DNA from: Streptomyces sp. ADI96-02
Lineage (GTDB): Bacteria; Actinomycetota; Actinomycetes; Streptomycetales; Streptomycetaceae
Direction of reading: 5' to 3'
NCBI RefSeq assembly: GCF_003846185.1
Contig: NZ_ML123034.1
Span: forward strand, 5,377,393-5,441,392
Length of the DNA: 64,000 bases
Shown piece by piece: positions 50,601-59,393 of this stretch. The notes below the pieces were generated by a model. The model saw only the letters and a list, made by a program, of their open reading frames with translations. It had not been told where the DNA came from and searched no databases. Made by a program: the position numbers and the translations under genes. Within the stretch, counting starts at the first letter, position 1. The number at the start of each line of letters is the position of its first letter.

Positions 50601-53600
50601 ATGCGTGGGGAAGTCGGGGCGGGGTGGAGAGCCCGTCTGCTGGGGCCGGTGGAGCTGTGGACCGGGGCGGAGAGCGTCCTGGTGACCGGCAGACAGGGGG
50701 CGTTACTGGCCGGACTGCTGCTGAGCGGCAACCGCGTGGTCTCCGTGGACCGGCTGGCCGAGTCGGTGTGGGGCGAGCCGCTGCCGAGGTCGCCCGCCGC
50801 GCGCGTGCGGATGCTGGTCTCCGAGCTGCGCAGGACGTGCGCGGCGGCGGGCTCCGATCTCATCCGCACGCAACGACCCGGTTACGTCCTGCCGCTGGAG
50901 GCCGGGCAGTTGGACCTGACGCGGTTCCAGGACGGGGTGGCGCTCGCCCGTGAGGCCGCCGCCGCGGGCGATCCGGCCGCCGCGGTGGCCCGCTTCGACG
51001 AGGCGCTGGGCCTGTGGCGGGGCGCGCCGCTGGAGGGGGCCGCCGGCCGTTTCGTCCCGGCGGAGGCGGCCCGGCTGGAGGAGCTGCGGATCGGGGCGGT
51101 GGAGGAGCGGGCCGAGGCCATGCTCGCGTTGGGCCGGCACGTGGAGGTCATCAGCGAGCTGGGACCGGTCGTCGCCGGCCACCCGCTGCGCGAGCCCGCG
51201 CACAGCCGCCTCATGCTCGCCCTGTACCGAGGCGGCAGGCGGGCCGAGGCCCTGGACGTCTACCGGCGGCTGCGTGAACGCGTCGTGGACGAGCTGGGCC
51301 TGGAGCCCGAACGCGAACTCCAGCGACTGCACCAGCGGATCCTCACCGCCGACACCGCCCTGGACCGGCCGGGACCGCCACCGGGCGGCGCACCGCACGC
51401 ACCGTACGCGGCGCGGGCACCGCAGGCGGCGCGCCCGGCCGCCCGCGCCGCTCCTGCCGCTCCGGCCACCTCTGCCGCCCCGGACGAGCCGGACGAGCCG
51501 GACGAGCCGGAAGTCCCGGACGAGCCGGAAGTCCCGGACCAGCCGGAAGTCCCGGCCGAGGCGCAAGGCCCGGAAGTCCCGGTCGAGCCGGACGGCACCC
51601 CGGCAGGACCGGGGGCCTCCGTCTCGGCGGCCGACGCGCGGGAGGACACCCGCACCGGCGCGCTCGCCGCACCCGTGCCGCGCCAACTGCCCGCTCCACC
51701 GCCCCTGTTCGTCGGCCGCGACCACGAACGCGCCGAACTCGACCGGGTCGCCCGCGACCGCGAGCCGGGCGGCGTGGCCATCGCCGCGATCAGTGGCGTC
51801 GGCGGCATGGGGAAGACCTGGCTCGCCCTTCAGTGGGCGCACGACAACCTCGCCCACTGCCCCGACGGCCAGCTCTACGTCAACCTCCGCGGGTTCGACC
51901 CGGCCAACCGCCCGCTGCCCGCGCGGGCGGCGCTGCGCCACTTCCTCGGCTCCCTCGGCGTGCATCCGGCCGTCATCCCCACCGAGGAGGAGGCCCAGGC
52001 CGGGCTCTACCGCTCGCTGGTCGCCGACCGCCGGCTGTTGGTCGTGCTGGACGACGCCCGCGACCTGGCGCAGATCGAGCCGCTGCTGCCGGGCGGTTCC
52101 GGGTGCACCGTCGTCATCACCAGCCGCAACCGGCTCGCCGGGCTGCACACGGCCCACGGCGCCCGCCTCATCGAGCTGGGCGCGCTGTCGAGCGCCGAGT
52201 CCCGGGGGCTGCTGACCCGCCGTCTGGGCCGGGCGCGGGTCGAGGCGGATCCGGCCAGCGTGGCGGCGCTGGTCGAGCACAGCGGCGGGCTGCCCCTGGC
52301 CACCGGGGTGCTCGCGGCGCGCGCCGCCCTGCATCCCGACTTCCCGCTGTCCGTCCTAGCCGACGAGCTGCGGTCCCCCGCGACCCGGCTCGACGCCCTG
52401 CGCGCCGGCGATCTGCACACCGACCTGCGGGCCGCCTTCGCCTCCTCCTACCAGGCGCTCGACGCCGCCGCCGCGCGGCTGTTCGCCCTGTCGGGACTGG
52501 TCCCGTGGCCGGGCCTCACCCCGCACACGGCCGCCGCCCTCGCGGGCGTGCCGGTCTCCCGGGCCCGACTGCTGCTGAACCACCTGGAGAGCGCCCACCT
52601 GGTCCACCAGCACCGCCAGGGCCAGTACCGCACCCACGATCTCGTCCACCTCTACGCCGCGGAACGCGCCCGGGGCGACCTGACCGCCCAGGACCGGCAC
52701 GAGGCGCTGACCCGCCTGGTCGACGCCCTGGCCGGCACCGCGTGCGCCGGCGACCGGCTGCTGTCGCCGCACCGGCCGCTGAGCACCCGTATGTCGCCCA
52801 CCACCGGACCGGGCGAAGACCCGGACGCCGGTGAGGAGTTCGCGGACGCGGCGGCGGCCTGGGCCTGGTTCGAGGCCGAGCAGCCCAACCTCGTCGCCGC
52901 GCAGGAGCTGGCCGCCCGGCTCGACCGGGAGACCGCCGTGCTGCGCCTGGCCTGGGCGATGGACCCCTTCCACATCCGCCGGTGCCAGCACGATCTGCGC
53001 ATCTTCCTGTGGCGTACCGCCCTGGCCTCGGCCGACCGCTCCGGCCGCCGCTCCACCCGGGCCTTCGCCCACTGGTACCTGGGATACGCCTACGCGCAGG
53101 CCGGGCGGACCGGCGACGGGGTCGAGCATCTGGAGCTCGCCCTGAGCCTGTTCGAGCAGGACGGGGACCGGGCAGGGCAGGCGCACACCAGCCACACGCT
53201 GGGCTACGCCTGGGCCGTACGGGGCGAGCCGGGCCGGGCCATCGTCCACGCGGAGAACGCGCTGCGCCTCCAGCGGGCACTGGGCGATCCGGTCTGGGAG
53301 GGCAACGCGCTCAGCGCCGTCGGCTGGTGCCACGCCAAGCTGGCCCGCTACGAGCAGGCGCGCTCCTCCTGCGAGCGGGCGCTGGAGCTCTTCCGGCGGC
53401 ACGCCGACGCCAACGGCGAGTCCGCCGCCCTCGACAGCCTGGGCTACATCGCGCACCGGACCGGACGGTATCCGCAGGCGCTGGAGTACTACCACCGCTG
53501 CCTCGCGCTGCGCGAACGGCTCGGCAACACCTACCAGGGCGCGGACACCCTGGTGCGCGTCGGCGACGTCCAGCACGAGATGGGGCGGCCCGCCGCCGCG

Positions 53601-53759
53601 CGGGACGTCTGGGAACGGGCCCTGGACCTCTACCGGCGGCAGCACCGCCCGGCGGAGGCCGAGGGCGTCCGGGAGAAGATCAGATCCGCAGCGAGGACTT
53701 CCGCCGCAGCCGTACCGACAGGTTGCGCGGCAGCAGCAGACCGCCGAAGTCCGGCGTGA
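50601..53759 (+). CDS. AfsR/SARP-family regulator with NB-ARC and TPR domains
   Basis: The protein has 1052 aa. An OmpR-like winged helix is followed by a bacterial activation domain (ALAREAAAAGDPAAAVARFDEALGLWRGAP) to about residue 255. A proline/glutamate linker (repeats of DEPEVP, about 290-330) comes next, then an NB-ARC ATPase (GVGGMGKTWLALQW near 400) and C-terminal TPRs. SARPs bind direct heptamer repeats and activate cluster genes; the NB-ARC part may gate this with ATP. ATG 50601 has GAGGGGGAG seven bases upstream, so I prefer it to the longer frame at 50538. The last 80 nt overlap the convergent P450 gene. Confidence 0.9.
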   Translation: MRGEVGAGWRARLLGPVELWTGAESVLVTGRQGALLAGLLLSGNRVVSVDRLAESVWGEPLPRSPAARVRMLVSELRRTCAAAGSDLIRTQRPGYVLPLEAGQLDLTRFQDGVALAREAAAAGDPAAAVARFDEALGLWRGAPLEGAAGRFVPAEAARLEELRIGAVEERAEAMLALGRHVEVISELGPVVAGHPLREPAHSRLMLALYRGGRRAEALDVYRRLRERVVDELGLEPERELQRLHQRILTADTALDRPGPPPGGAPHAPYAARAPQAARPAARAAPAAPATSAAPDEPDEPDEPEVPDEPEVPDQPEVPAEAQGPEVPVEPDGTPAGPGASVSAADAREDTRTGALAAPVPRQLPAPPPLFVGRDHERAELDRVARDREPGGVAIAAISGVGGMGKTWLALQWAHDNLAHCPDGQLYVNLRGFDPANRPLPARAALRHFLGSLGVHPAVIPTEEEAQAGLYRSLVADRRLLVVLDDARDLAQIEPLLPGGSGCTVVITSRNRLAGLHTAHGARLIELGALSSAESRGLLTRRLGRARVEADPASVAALVEHSGGLPLATGVLAARAALHPDFPLSVLADELRSPATRLDALRAGDLHTDLRAAFASSYQALDAAAARLFALSGLVPWPGLTPHTAAALAGVPVSRARLLLNHLESAHLVHQHRQGQYRTHDLVHLYAAERARGDLTAQDRHEALTRLVDALAGTACAGDRLLSPHRPLSTRMSPTTGPGEDPDAGEEFADAAAAWAWFEAEQPNLVAAQELAARLDRETAVLRLAWAMDPFHIRRCQHDLRIFLWRTALASADRSGRRSTRAFAHWYLGYAYAQAGRTGDGVEHLELALSLFEQDGDRAGQAHTSHTLGYAWAVRGEPGRAIVHAENALRLQRALGDPVWEGNALSAVGWCHAKLARYEQARSSCERALELFRRHADANGESAALDSLGYIAHRTGRYPQALEYYHRCLALRERLGNTYQGADTLVRVGDVQHEMGRPAAARDVWERALDLYRRQHRPAEAEGVREKIRSAARTSAAAVPTGCAAAADRRSPA

Positions 53760-54975
53760 CGGCGGCTCCTTCGCTCCGGGTGATCTCCATGCCGCCGACG
53801 AGCCAGAACGTCGCCAGCGTGAGCTGCATCATGCCGAGCTGGGTGCCGACGCAGACGCGCGGTCCGGCTCCGAAGGGCAGGTAGGTGTGGCGGACCGGCG
53901 TGCTGTGCGGGTCGAGCCACCGCTCGGGCACCAGCCGGTCCGGCTCCGACCACCAGCGCGGATCGCGGTGCAGCCGGTACATGCTGAACATGACCTGGTC
54001 GCCGGTCCGCAGCCGCCATCCGTCCAGCTCCGTGTCCCGGCGCACGGTCCGGCCGATCAGCCAGGTCGGCGGCCAGAGCCGGAGCACCTCCTTGACGAAG
54101 GCCTCCGTGTACGGCAGCGCCCCCATCTCCGGGACCGTGCCGTCGGCGGTGGCCGCCTCGGCCTCCAGCCTGGCCAGGACGTCGGGGCGCTCGCCCAGTT
54201 CGTACACGATCCAGGCGAGCGCGGTGGCGGGGACGCCCAGCGCGGCCAGCATGATCCCGCGCAGGAACCGTTCGATCTGGAGGTCGGACAGCTCCTGGTC
54301 GCGCGGGGCGAGCAGCACGCCCAGCAGGTCCTGGACGGGCGACTCCCCGGCCGACCGCCGGCGGCGCACCAGATCGGTCATGAGGGCCAGCAGCCGCTCG
54401 CGCGACGCGGTGAACCGGCGGACCTTGCGCGAGGGCCACCAGGCCGGGAACTGGAGCGAGTTGCGCGAGAGCGGGTCGATGGCGGCCACGTTCTCGGCCA
54501 GCGCCTCCGGCACGCCCGCCGCGTCGGGGCCGAGGCAGAAGTCGGCCGTCGCCCGGCCGAAGAAGTCGGTCATGGTGGCGAGCACGTCGAGCTCGCCGTC
54601 GCCGACGGTGTCCAGGAAGATCTCGTGCAGCCGCTCGGCGTGCGCCTGTGCCACGCGCCGGTGCAGCCCCTGCCAGCCCGCGCGGCGGGTCGTGGTCCAG
54701 AGCTTGGCGTCGTCCGCCATCCGCTCGGTGTCCACGGGGCCCGCGAGCGGGGAGTTCTCGGCGAGGAAGTCCTCGTTGGTCCGGGTGAGCAGCGCGTGCA
54801 CCTGGTCCGGTGAGGACACCACGACGGTGCGGGCGTCGAAGGAGAAGACGTCGCCGAATTCACGGTGACACCGTTCCAGGAACCCGCTTCGGTCGCGGTC
54901 GTAGTCCTCGCTGTTGCCGAACAGCCAGTGGCCCCGGGGCCCCGGCGGTCGGTCCGGACCAGATGCACGCTTCAC
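53680..54975 (-). CDS. Cytochrome P450 paired with a 28-aa peptide (candidate RiPP crosslinking enzyme)
   Basis: The protein has 431 aa. The ExxR motif is in VKEVLRLWPPTWL and the heme loop is FGAGPRVCVG. The I-helix (AALGVPATALAW) deviates from the common AGxxT. It differs clearly from the NRPS P450 at 29595. GTG 54975 has GAGGGGG nine bases upstream and lies 21 nt after the stop of a tiny gene whose product ends in an aromatic-rich tail. In biarylitide, cittilin, tryptorubin and cihunamide loci a P450 directly follows such a precursor and joins aromatic side chains (established knowledge). The same role here is an inference. The convergent 80-nt overlap with the SARP gene is unusual. Confidence 0.85.
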   Translation of the reverse strand: MKRASGPDRPPGPRGHWLFGNSEDYDRDRSGFLERCHREFGDVFSFDARTVVVSSPDQVHALLTRTNEDFLAENSPLAGPVDTERMADDAKLWTTTRRAGWQGLHRRVAQAHAERLHEIFLDTVGDGELDVLATMTDFFGRATADFCLGPDAAGVPEALAENVAAIDPLSRNSLQFPAWWPSRKVRRFTASRERLLALMTDLVRRRRSAGESPVQDLLGVLLAPRDQELSDLQIERFLRGIMLAALGVPATALAWIVYELGERPDVLARLEAEAATADGTVPEMGALPYTEAFVKEVLRLWPPTWLIGRTVRRDTELDGWRLRTGDQVMFSMYRLHRDPRWWSEPDRLVPERWLDPHSTPVRHTYLPFGAGPRVCVGTQLGMMQLTLATFWLVGGMEITRSEGAAVTPDFGGLLLPRNLSVRLRRKSSLRI

Positions 54976-54996
54976 GCTTGTGCCCCCTCGGACCGG

Positions 54997-55083
54997 TTAG
55001 TTGAAGATGTTCCAGTAGGTGTACATGCCACCCATACGAACCCGGCCCATCATGCGGACGGCTGCGTGTCGGACGTGCCTCAT
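54997..55083 (-). CDS. 28-aa peptide, candidate precursor of a P450-crosslinked RiPP
   Basis: The peptide begins MRHVRHAAVRMMGRVRMGG and ends MYTYWNIFN. GGAGG lies exactly six bases before the ATG, an ideal ribosome binding site, and the P450 gene starts 21 nt after the stop. The leader is short, basic (five Arg, two His) and free of acidic residues. The C-terminal tail holds four aromatic residues, Tyr-Thr-Tyr-Trp-Asn-Ile-Phe. Known P450-modified RiPP precursors have the same design, with a core of a few aromatic residues at or near the C-terminus, such as WNIW in cihunamides as I recall. The exact core, crosslink and protease are unknown. It is too short for most gene finders. Confidence 0.75.
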   Translation of the reverse strand: MRHVRHAAVRMMGRVRMGGMYTYWNIFN

Positions 55084-55160
55084 GTCGTACCTCCGTAGGA
55101 GCAGGCGATCGGTCAGGAACCACGATCGTCCATGGGGCGCACGCTCTCCGCATGAAATCC

Positions 55161-55180
55161 GCATGCCCGGCGGCATGCGG
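55161..55180. promoter_or_regulatory. Inverted repeat upstream of the P450-RiPP locus
   Basis: CGCATGCC-cggc-GGCATGCG is a perfect 8-bp dyad with a 4-nt loop, 78 bp upstream of the 28-aa peptide gene and 48 bp after the stop of the winged-helix gene. It may terminate the latter transcript or serve as an operator for the peptide-P450 unit. Confidence 0.45.
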
Positions 55181-55227
55181 GGCCGGGCCGGGGCCACGCG
55201 GAGGCCGCGACCGCCGCACGCCGGGGA

Positions 55228-56328
55228 TCACGCGAAGCGCACCCGGGCCCCCTCGGCGCCCCGGGCGGCGGCGACCCGTCCGGCCTCTGCCTCCACCGAC
55301 CGGCGGACGGCGGCGGGCAGCGGGGCGAACGCGGTCACGGTCACCTCGACCGTGCCGCCACCGCCTCCCGCGCCGTGCGACCGCGCCCGCCAGATCCCGA
55401 CGACCTCCGAGCCGGCCAGCACCGCGCCCGGCCCGCCGATGGGCCGCCAGACCTCCTTCTGCCGGCCCCTCTCCGGGACGACGAGCGCACGGTCGCGCGC
55501 CTGGAGGTACGGGTCGCCCGGCGGGAGCAGCCGCACGGCGTCCCCGCTCGTCGCGGCCCGCAGTTCCGGCAGCCGGGACTCCGGGAGCCAGGCGCTCCTC
55601 CCGTCCACCGCGACCTCGGCCAGGCCGTCCGGCCACACCGCCCGGACCACCGCCGGCTTCGTGCCGAGGAAGGCGGCGGCCTCGGCCGGGGTGGCGGGCC
55701 CGAGGAACCGCAGGTAGGCCCGGACCAGTCCGGCCGTCCCCGAGGCCGCTTCCGGCACCGGGAACGGCTCCGCCAACGGCGACAGCACCGTCCTGCCCCG
55801 CTCCGCCGCGACGCCCACCGAACCGAAGAGCGCGGCCTGCTGGAAGAGCAGCCCGGAGATGTGCCGTGCGCCGCACGTCGCGCACCAGTACGTCAGCGAC
55901 GGCTCCACCGCCGCGCTCACCGCCGTACTGACCTCGCCCTTGGCCGTCGGCTCGGTCACCGCCGCCCGGAACGCCTCGGCGGTGGCCCGGAAGGCGGCCA
56001 GCCCCAGCCGCGCGCCCTCCCTGATCGAGGCGGTGCTGATCCGGGCGGTCGCGTCGGCGTCGTCGAGCGGCCACAGCGCCCCGGCCAACGCGGGCAGCCC
56101 CGCCCGCCGGTGCAGATGAGGCGCGCCCCGGAACGACCAGACCAGCTCCAGGCCGTCCGGTGAGGCCCCGCGCGCGGCCAGGGCGATCCGCGCCGAACCG
56201 TACGGGGTGTCCTGGACGCCGAGCGCCAGGACCTCCGGAGCGGCCAAGGAGCGGTCGAGGCCCTGGGCCGCGACGCGGTAGGCCAGGACCTGTTCACGGG
56301 TCACGTCGATCCGGCCGGCGTCGCTCAA
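55228..56328 (-). CDS. Winged-helix DNA-binding protein (HTH_42, YcaQ/AlkZ-like)
   Basis: The protein has 366 aa. The N-terminal part (REQVLAYRVAAQGLDR) and the later segments AYLRFLGPATPAEAAAFLG and LLPPGDPYLQARDRALVVP match the HTH_42 family. Some members are DNA glycosylases that unhook crosslinks or remove alkylated bases, and in clusters such proteins can give resistance to DNA-damaging products. I cannot confirm the glycosylase QxQ motif here, so enzymatic activity is uncertain. The start is a TTG with GGGGAG just upstream. Confidence 0.7.
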   Translation of the reverse strand: MSDAGRIDVTREQVLAYRVAAQGLDRSLAAPEVLALGVQDTPYGSARIALAARGASPDGLELVWSFRGAPHLHRRAGLPALAGALWPLDDADATARISTASIREGARLGLAAFRATAEAFRAAVTEPTAKGEVSTAVSAAVEPSLTYWCATCGARHISGLLFQQAALFGSVGVAAERGRTVLSPLAEPFPVPEAASGTAGLVRAYLRFLGPATPAEAAAFLGTKPAVVRAVWPDGLAEVAVDGRSAWLPESRLPELRAATSGDAVRLLPPGDPYLQARDRALVVPERGRQKEVWRPIGGPGAVLAGSEVVGIWRARSHGAGGGGGTVEVTVTAFAPLPAAVRRSVEAEAGRVAAARGAEGARVRFA

Positions 56329-56441
56329 CGGCTGCTCCCCTCGCGGGCGTGGTGTCCGTACGCTACCGCCGGGGTCGGGGAAGAACGCGGAACGCCCGCC
56401 GGGAGCGCCGCGCGCCGGGGACGCGGACGCGGACGCACGCG

Positions 56442-56489
56442 GCGACGGCTCCGCCCGGCGACGGCCCCGCCCGGCGACGGCCCCGCCCG
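56442..56489. repeat. Three tandem 16-bp repeats
   Basis: GCGACGGCCCCGCCCG occurs three times head to tail (the first copy has T for C at position 9), between the MarR gene stop and the winged-helix gene. It contains no gene. Confidence 0.7.
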
Positions 56490-56523
56490 GCTGTGAACAG
56501 GCCGCCCGGCCGCCGGCCCCGGA

Positions 56524-57018
56524 TCAGTCCGCGTCGAGGATCTTGCCCATCAGCCGCGTCAGGGTCCGGCGCTCGGCCGCCGTGAGCGCGCCGAAGGTCC
56601 GGTCCAGCAGGCGCGGAACGCTGTCCTCCGCCGCCTCCAGCACGGCCGCCGCCTCCGCCGTCAACGTCACCGCGTAGGCCCTGCGGTCCCGGGGGTGCCG
56701 GTCGCGGCGCACCAGGCCGGAGCCCTCCAGGCCGTCGATGCATCCCACCATCACGCTGCGGTCGATCCGCAACTGCTCGCTCAGCTCCTGCTGGGAGCAG
56801 GGGCCGACGTCGTCGAGCATCTTCAGCACGAGGTGCTGGGACGCGGTGAGGCGGCGGCCCGCCAGTTCCTCGTCGATCACGCGCGCGGCCAGCGTCGCCG
56901 CCCGGCACATCGCGATGTCGGGGCGCTCCCGCGCCAGTCTGGAGAAGTACCTTCCGCTGACCCGGAGTTCGGGGTTCCGGCCGGGCGAGGTGAGTCGGGA
57001 AGGCTCCGTTGCGGTCAT
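56524..57018 (-). CDS. MarR-family transcriptional regulator
   Basis: The protein has 164 aa. The winged helix reads LTASQHLVLKMLDDVGPCSQQELSEQLRIDRSVMVGCIDGLEGSGLVRR, followed by the wing DRHPRDRRAYAVTLT. Such dimeric repressors release DNA on binding small phenolic or drug-like ligands. The ATG has GGAGGAG upstream. It is divergent from the iron-uptake operon across a 237-bp gap, so it may control itself or a neighbour; the target is not evident. Confidence 0.88.
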   Translation of the reverse strand: MTATEPSRLTSPGRNPELRVSGRYFSRLARERPDIAMCRAATLAARVIDEELAGRRLTASQHLVLKMLDDVGPCSQQELSEQLRIDRSVMVGCIDGLEGSGLVRRDRHPRDRRAYAVTLTAEAAAVLEAAEDSVPRLLDRTFGALTAAERRTLTRLMGKILDAD

Positions 57019-57201
57019 GACTGCTCCTCCTGCGGTCCGGGACGACGAGTCATCCGGCGGTGCGGGGCCGTCCGGATCCAGAACGTCTTCCGCCGGCCAG
57101 CCTAAGGGCTGCCCCGCGGCTACCGGGGGTCGCGCGGCGGCGGCCGGGGCCGGGACCTGCGCGGGGGCGGAGTGCGGGGCCGTCGGACACCTCGGTACGT
57201 T

Positions 57202-57220
57202 TTAGCTTAGGCTTACCTAA
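57202..57220 (+). promoter_or_regulatory. Iron box (IdeR/DmdR1 type)
   Basis: TTAGCTTAGGCTTACCTAA matches the 19-bp streptomycete iron-box consensus TTAGGTTAGGCTAACCTAA at 17 of 19 positions. It lies 35 bp before the siderophore-binding protein gene. Repression by the iron-loaded regulator when iron is plentiful is expected. Confidence 0.88.
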
Positions 57221-57255
57221 CCAAACCTGCTCGTCCCCAACCACGAGGAACACCC

Positions 57256-58305
57256 ATGCTCGGCTTCACCCGCGTGCGCCGCCACACCCTCGCCGCTTCG
57301 GCCACCGCCGCCGCCTTCGCACTCGTCCTGGTCGGCTGCTCCTCGGACGGCGACGGCGGGAAGACCGGGGCGAAGGACGCGGCCGGGAGCGGGGGCGCCT
57401 TCCCGGTCTCCATCAAGAGCTCGCTCGGCACCGCGACGATCGACGAGAAGCCGGAGCGCGTCGTCACGCTCGGACAGGGCTCGGCCGAGACGGCGATAGC
57501 CCTCGGCCGGACCCCGGTCGGCATCGAGAGCTACCCGTGGGGAAGCGACAAGTCCGGTTACCTGCCCTGGATCAACGAGGCCGTGAAGAAGTCCGGCGAC
57601 GAGCTGCCCCAGCAGTTCACGGGCGGCGAGGAGATCGACTTCGAGGCCATCACCGAGCTGGAGCCGGACGTCATCCTCGCCCCGTGGTCCGGCATCACGC
57701 AGAAGCAGTACGACGTCCTCAAGGACATCGCCCCCACGGTCGCCTACCCCGACCAGGCGTGGAGCACCGACTGGGACCAGCAGATCGACATCATCGGCAA
57801 GGCCCTCGGTCGGAGCGAGGACGCCGACGGCCTCAAGACCGCCATCGAGAAGCAGCTCGCCGACGCCGCGGCCACCCGGCCGGACTACCGGGACGTCACC
57901 TTCTCCTACATCTACAACTCCGGCCCCGGCACCCTCGGCGTCTTCAAGCCCGAGGAGCAGCGCGTCAAGATGGTCTCCTCGCTCGGCCTGAAGGTCGACC
58001 CGGTCGTCGACACCTTCAAGGAGACCCCCGGCACCGACTCCGCCCTCATCGGGCTGGAGAACGCCGAGAAGCTCAAGGACAGCGACATCGTCTTCACCTT
58101 CTACACGGACGCGAAGAACCGCGAGGAGATCGAGGGCCAGAAGCTGTACGGCGCGATCCCGGCCGTCAAGAAGGGCGCGGTCGTCGCCGCCGACGACAAC
58201 TCCTTCGTCACCGCCTCCTCGATCATCAACCCGCTCACCGTGCCCTGGACGATCGAGCGCTACCTGCCGATCATCGACAAGGCCGTCGAGGCCGCCGGCA
58301 AGTAG
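57256..58305 (+). CDS. Iron-siderophore ABC transporter, substrate-binding lipoprotein
   Basis: The protein has 349 aa. The lipoprotein signal ends in the lipobox LVGC (Cys near residue 28), so the protein is anchored outside the membrane. The FecB/FepB-type body shows PERVVTLGQGSAETAIALG and LEPDVILAPWSGITQ. It binds a ferric siderophore and delivers it to the two permeases encoded next. ATG 57256 follows GAGGAA, and the iron box lies just upstream. Confidence 0.92.
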   Translation: MLGFTRVRRHTLAASATAAAFALVLVGCSSDGDGGKTGAKDAAGSGGAFPVSIKSSLGTATIDEKPERVVTLGQGSAETAIALGRTPVGIESYPWGSDKSGYLPWINEAVKKSGDELPQQFTGGEEIDFEAITELEPDVILAPWSGITQKQYDVLKDIAPTVAYPDQAWSTDWDQQIDIIGKALGRSEDADGLKTAIEKQLADAAATRPDYRDVTFSYIYNSGPGTLGVFKPEEQRVKMVSSLGLKVDPVVDTFKETPGTDSALIGLENAEKLKDSDIVFTFYTDAKNREEIEGQKLYGAIPAVKKGAVVAADDNSFVTASSIINPLTVPWTIERYLPIIDKAVEAAGK

Positions 58306-58355
58306 CCCCGGCCGGGCACCCCGACCACCGAGGCCACGAGGCACACTCCACTCCC

Positions 58356-59393
58356 ATGGCAACCACCACAGCCGCACCGCCGAGCGGCGCCGGCGCCTCC
58401 CGCGCCGGCGCCGCCCGCTCGGCCGCCCTCCTGCTCGCCGGGTCGGCCGCGCTGGCCCTCGCCCTGTGCGCGAGCGTCATGTTCGGCAGCCGCGGCACCT
58501 CGTTCGGCGACGTCCTCGACGTCCTCACGGGCAGCGCCGGCCCCGACGTCACCGTCATCGTCGAGAGCCGGTACCCGAGGACCGTCCTCGGCGTCCTCGC
58601 CGGCGTCTGCCTCGCGGTCGCCGGCACCCTCATGCAGGGCGTCTCGCGCAACCCGCTGGCCGAACCGGGCCTCCTCGGCATCAACGCGGGGGCCTCCGCG
58701 AGCATCGTCGCGGCCACCGCCTGGTTCGGCGCGTCCGGCGCCACCGACACCATGTGGTGGGCGCTGCCCGGGGCGCTGCTGGCCGGTGTGCTCGTCCACG
58801 TGATCGGCTCCGCCGGGACGGGCGTCGGCGTGGTGCGCCTGGTGCTCGCCGGCGCGGTGCTCACCGCCGTCCTGACCGCGTTCGTCCAGGCGGTGACCCT
58901 CAGCAAGCCGCGGGTCTTCGACAGCTACCGCTACTGGGTCGTCGGAGCCCTCGGCGGACGGGACTTCGACGTCTTCCTCTGCGTCCTGCCCTTCGCCGCC
59001 ACCGGCCTCACCCTGGCCCTCGCCCTGGGCCCCGGCCTCAACGCGCTCGCCCTCGGCGACGCGACCGCGCTCGGCCTCGGCTCGCACCCCGCGCGCACCC
59101 GCGCCGGCGGCCTGCTCGCCGCCACCCTGCTCAGCGCCGCCGCGACCGCCGCCGTCGGCCCGATCGCCTTCGTCGGGCTCGCCGTACCGCATGTCGTACG
59201 CGCCCTGGTCGGCGTCGACTTCCGGTTCCAGATCCTCTTCTCCGCCCTGCTGGGCCCCACCCTGCTGCTCCTGGCGGACGTGGTGGGCCGGGTCGTCATG
59301 CGCCCCACCGAACTCATGGTCGGCGTCGTGACCGCCTTCATCGGCGCGCCCGCGCTGCTCGTCGCCGTACGCAGGATGAAAGGGGCCTCGTGA
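58356..59393 (+). CDS. Iron-siderophore ABC transporter permease (FecCD family), first subunit
   Basis: The protein has 345 aa and about nine to ten membrane segments. The FecCD signatures are RYPRTVLGVLAGVCLAVAG, GVSRNPLAEPGLLGINAGAS and VGPIAFVGLAVPHVVR. It forms half of the membrane channel. Its ATG is poorly served by a ribosome binding site (GAGG about 14 bases away). It overlaps the second permease gene by 4 nt. Confidence 0.92.
   Translation: MATTTAAPPSGAGASRAGAARSAALLLAGSAALALALCASVMFGSRGTSFGDVLDVLTGSAGPDVTVIVESRYPRTVLGVLAGVCLAVAGTLMQGVSRNPLAEPGLLGINAGASASIVAATAWFGASGATDTMWWALPGALLAGVLVHVIGSAGTGVGVVRLVLAGAVLTAVLTAFVQAVTLSKPRVFDSYRYWVVGALGGRDFDVFLCVLPFAATGLTLALALGPGLNALALGDATALGLGSHPARTRAGGLLAATLLSAAATAAVGPIAFVGLAVPHVVRALVGVDFRFQILFSALLGPTLLLLADVVGRVVMRPTELMVGVVTAFIGAPALLVAVRRMKGAS

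Noticed and set aside
55084..55197. 66-aa extension of the 28-aa peptide
   Set aside because: The added N-terminal part has no ribosome binding site, while the inner ATG has an ideal one six bases away.
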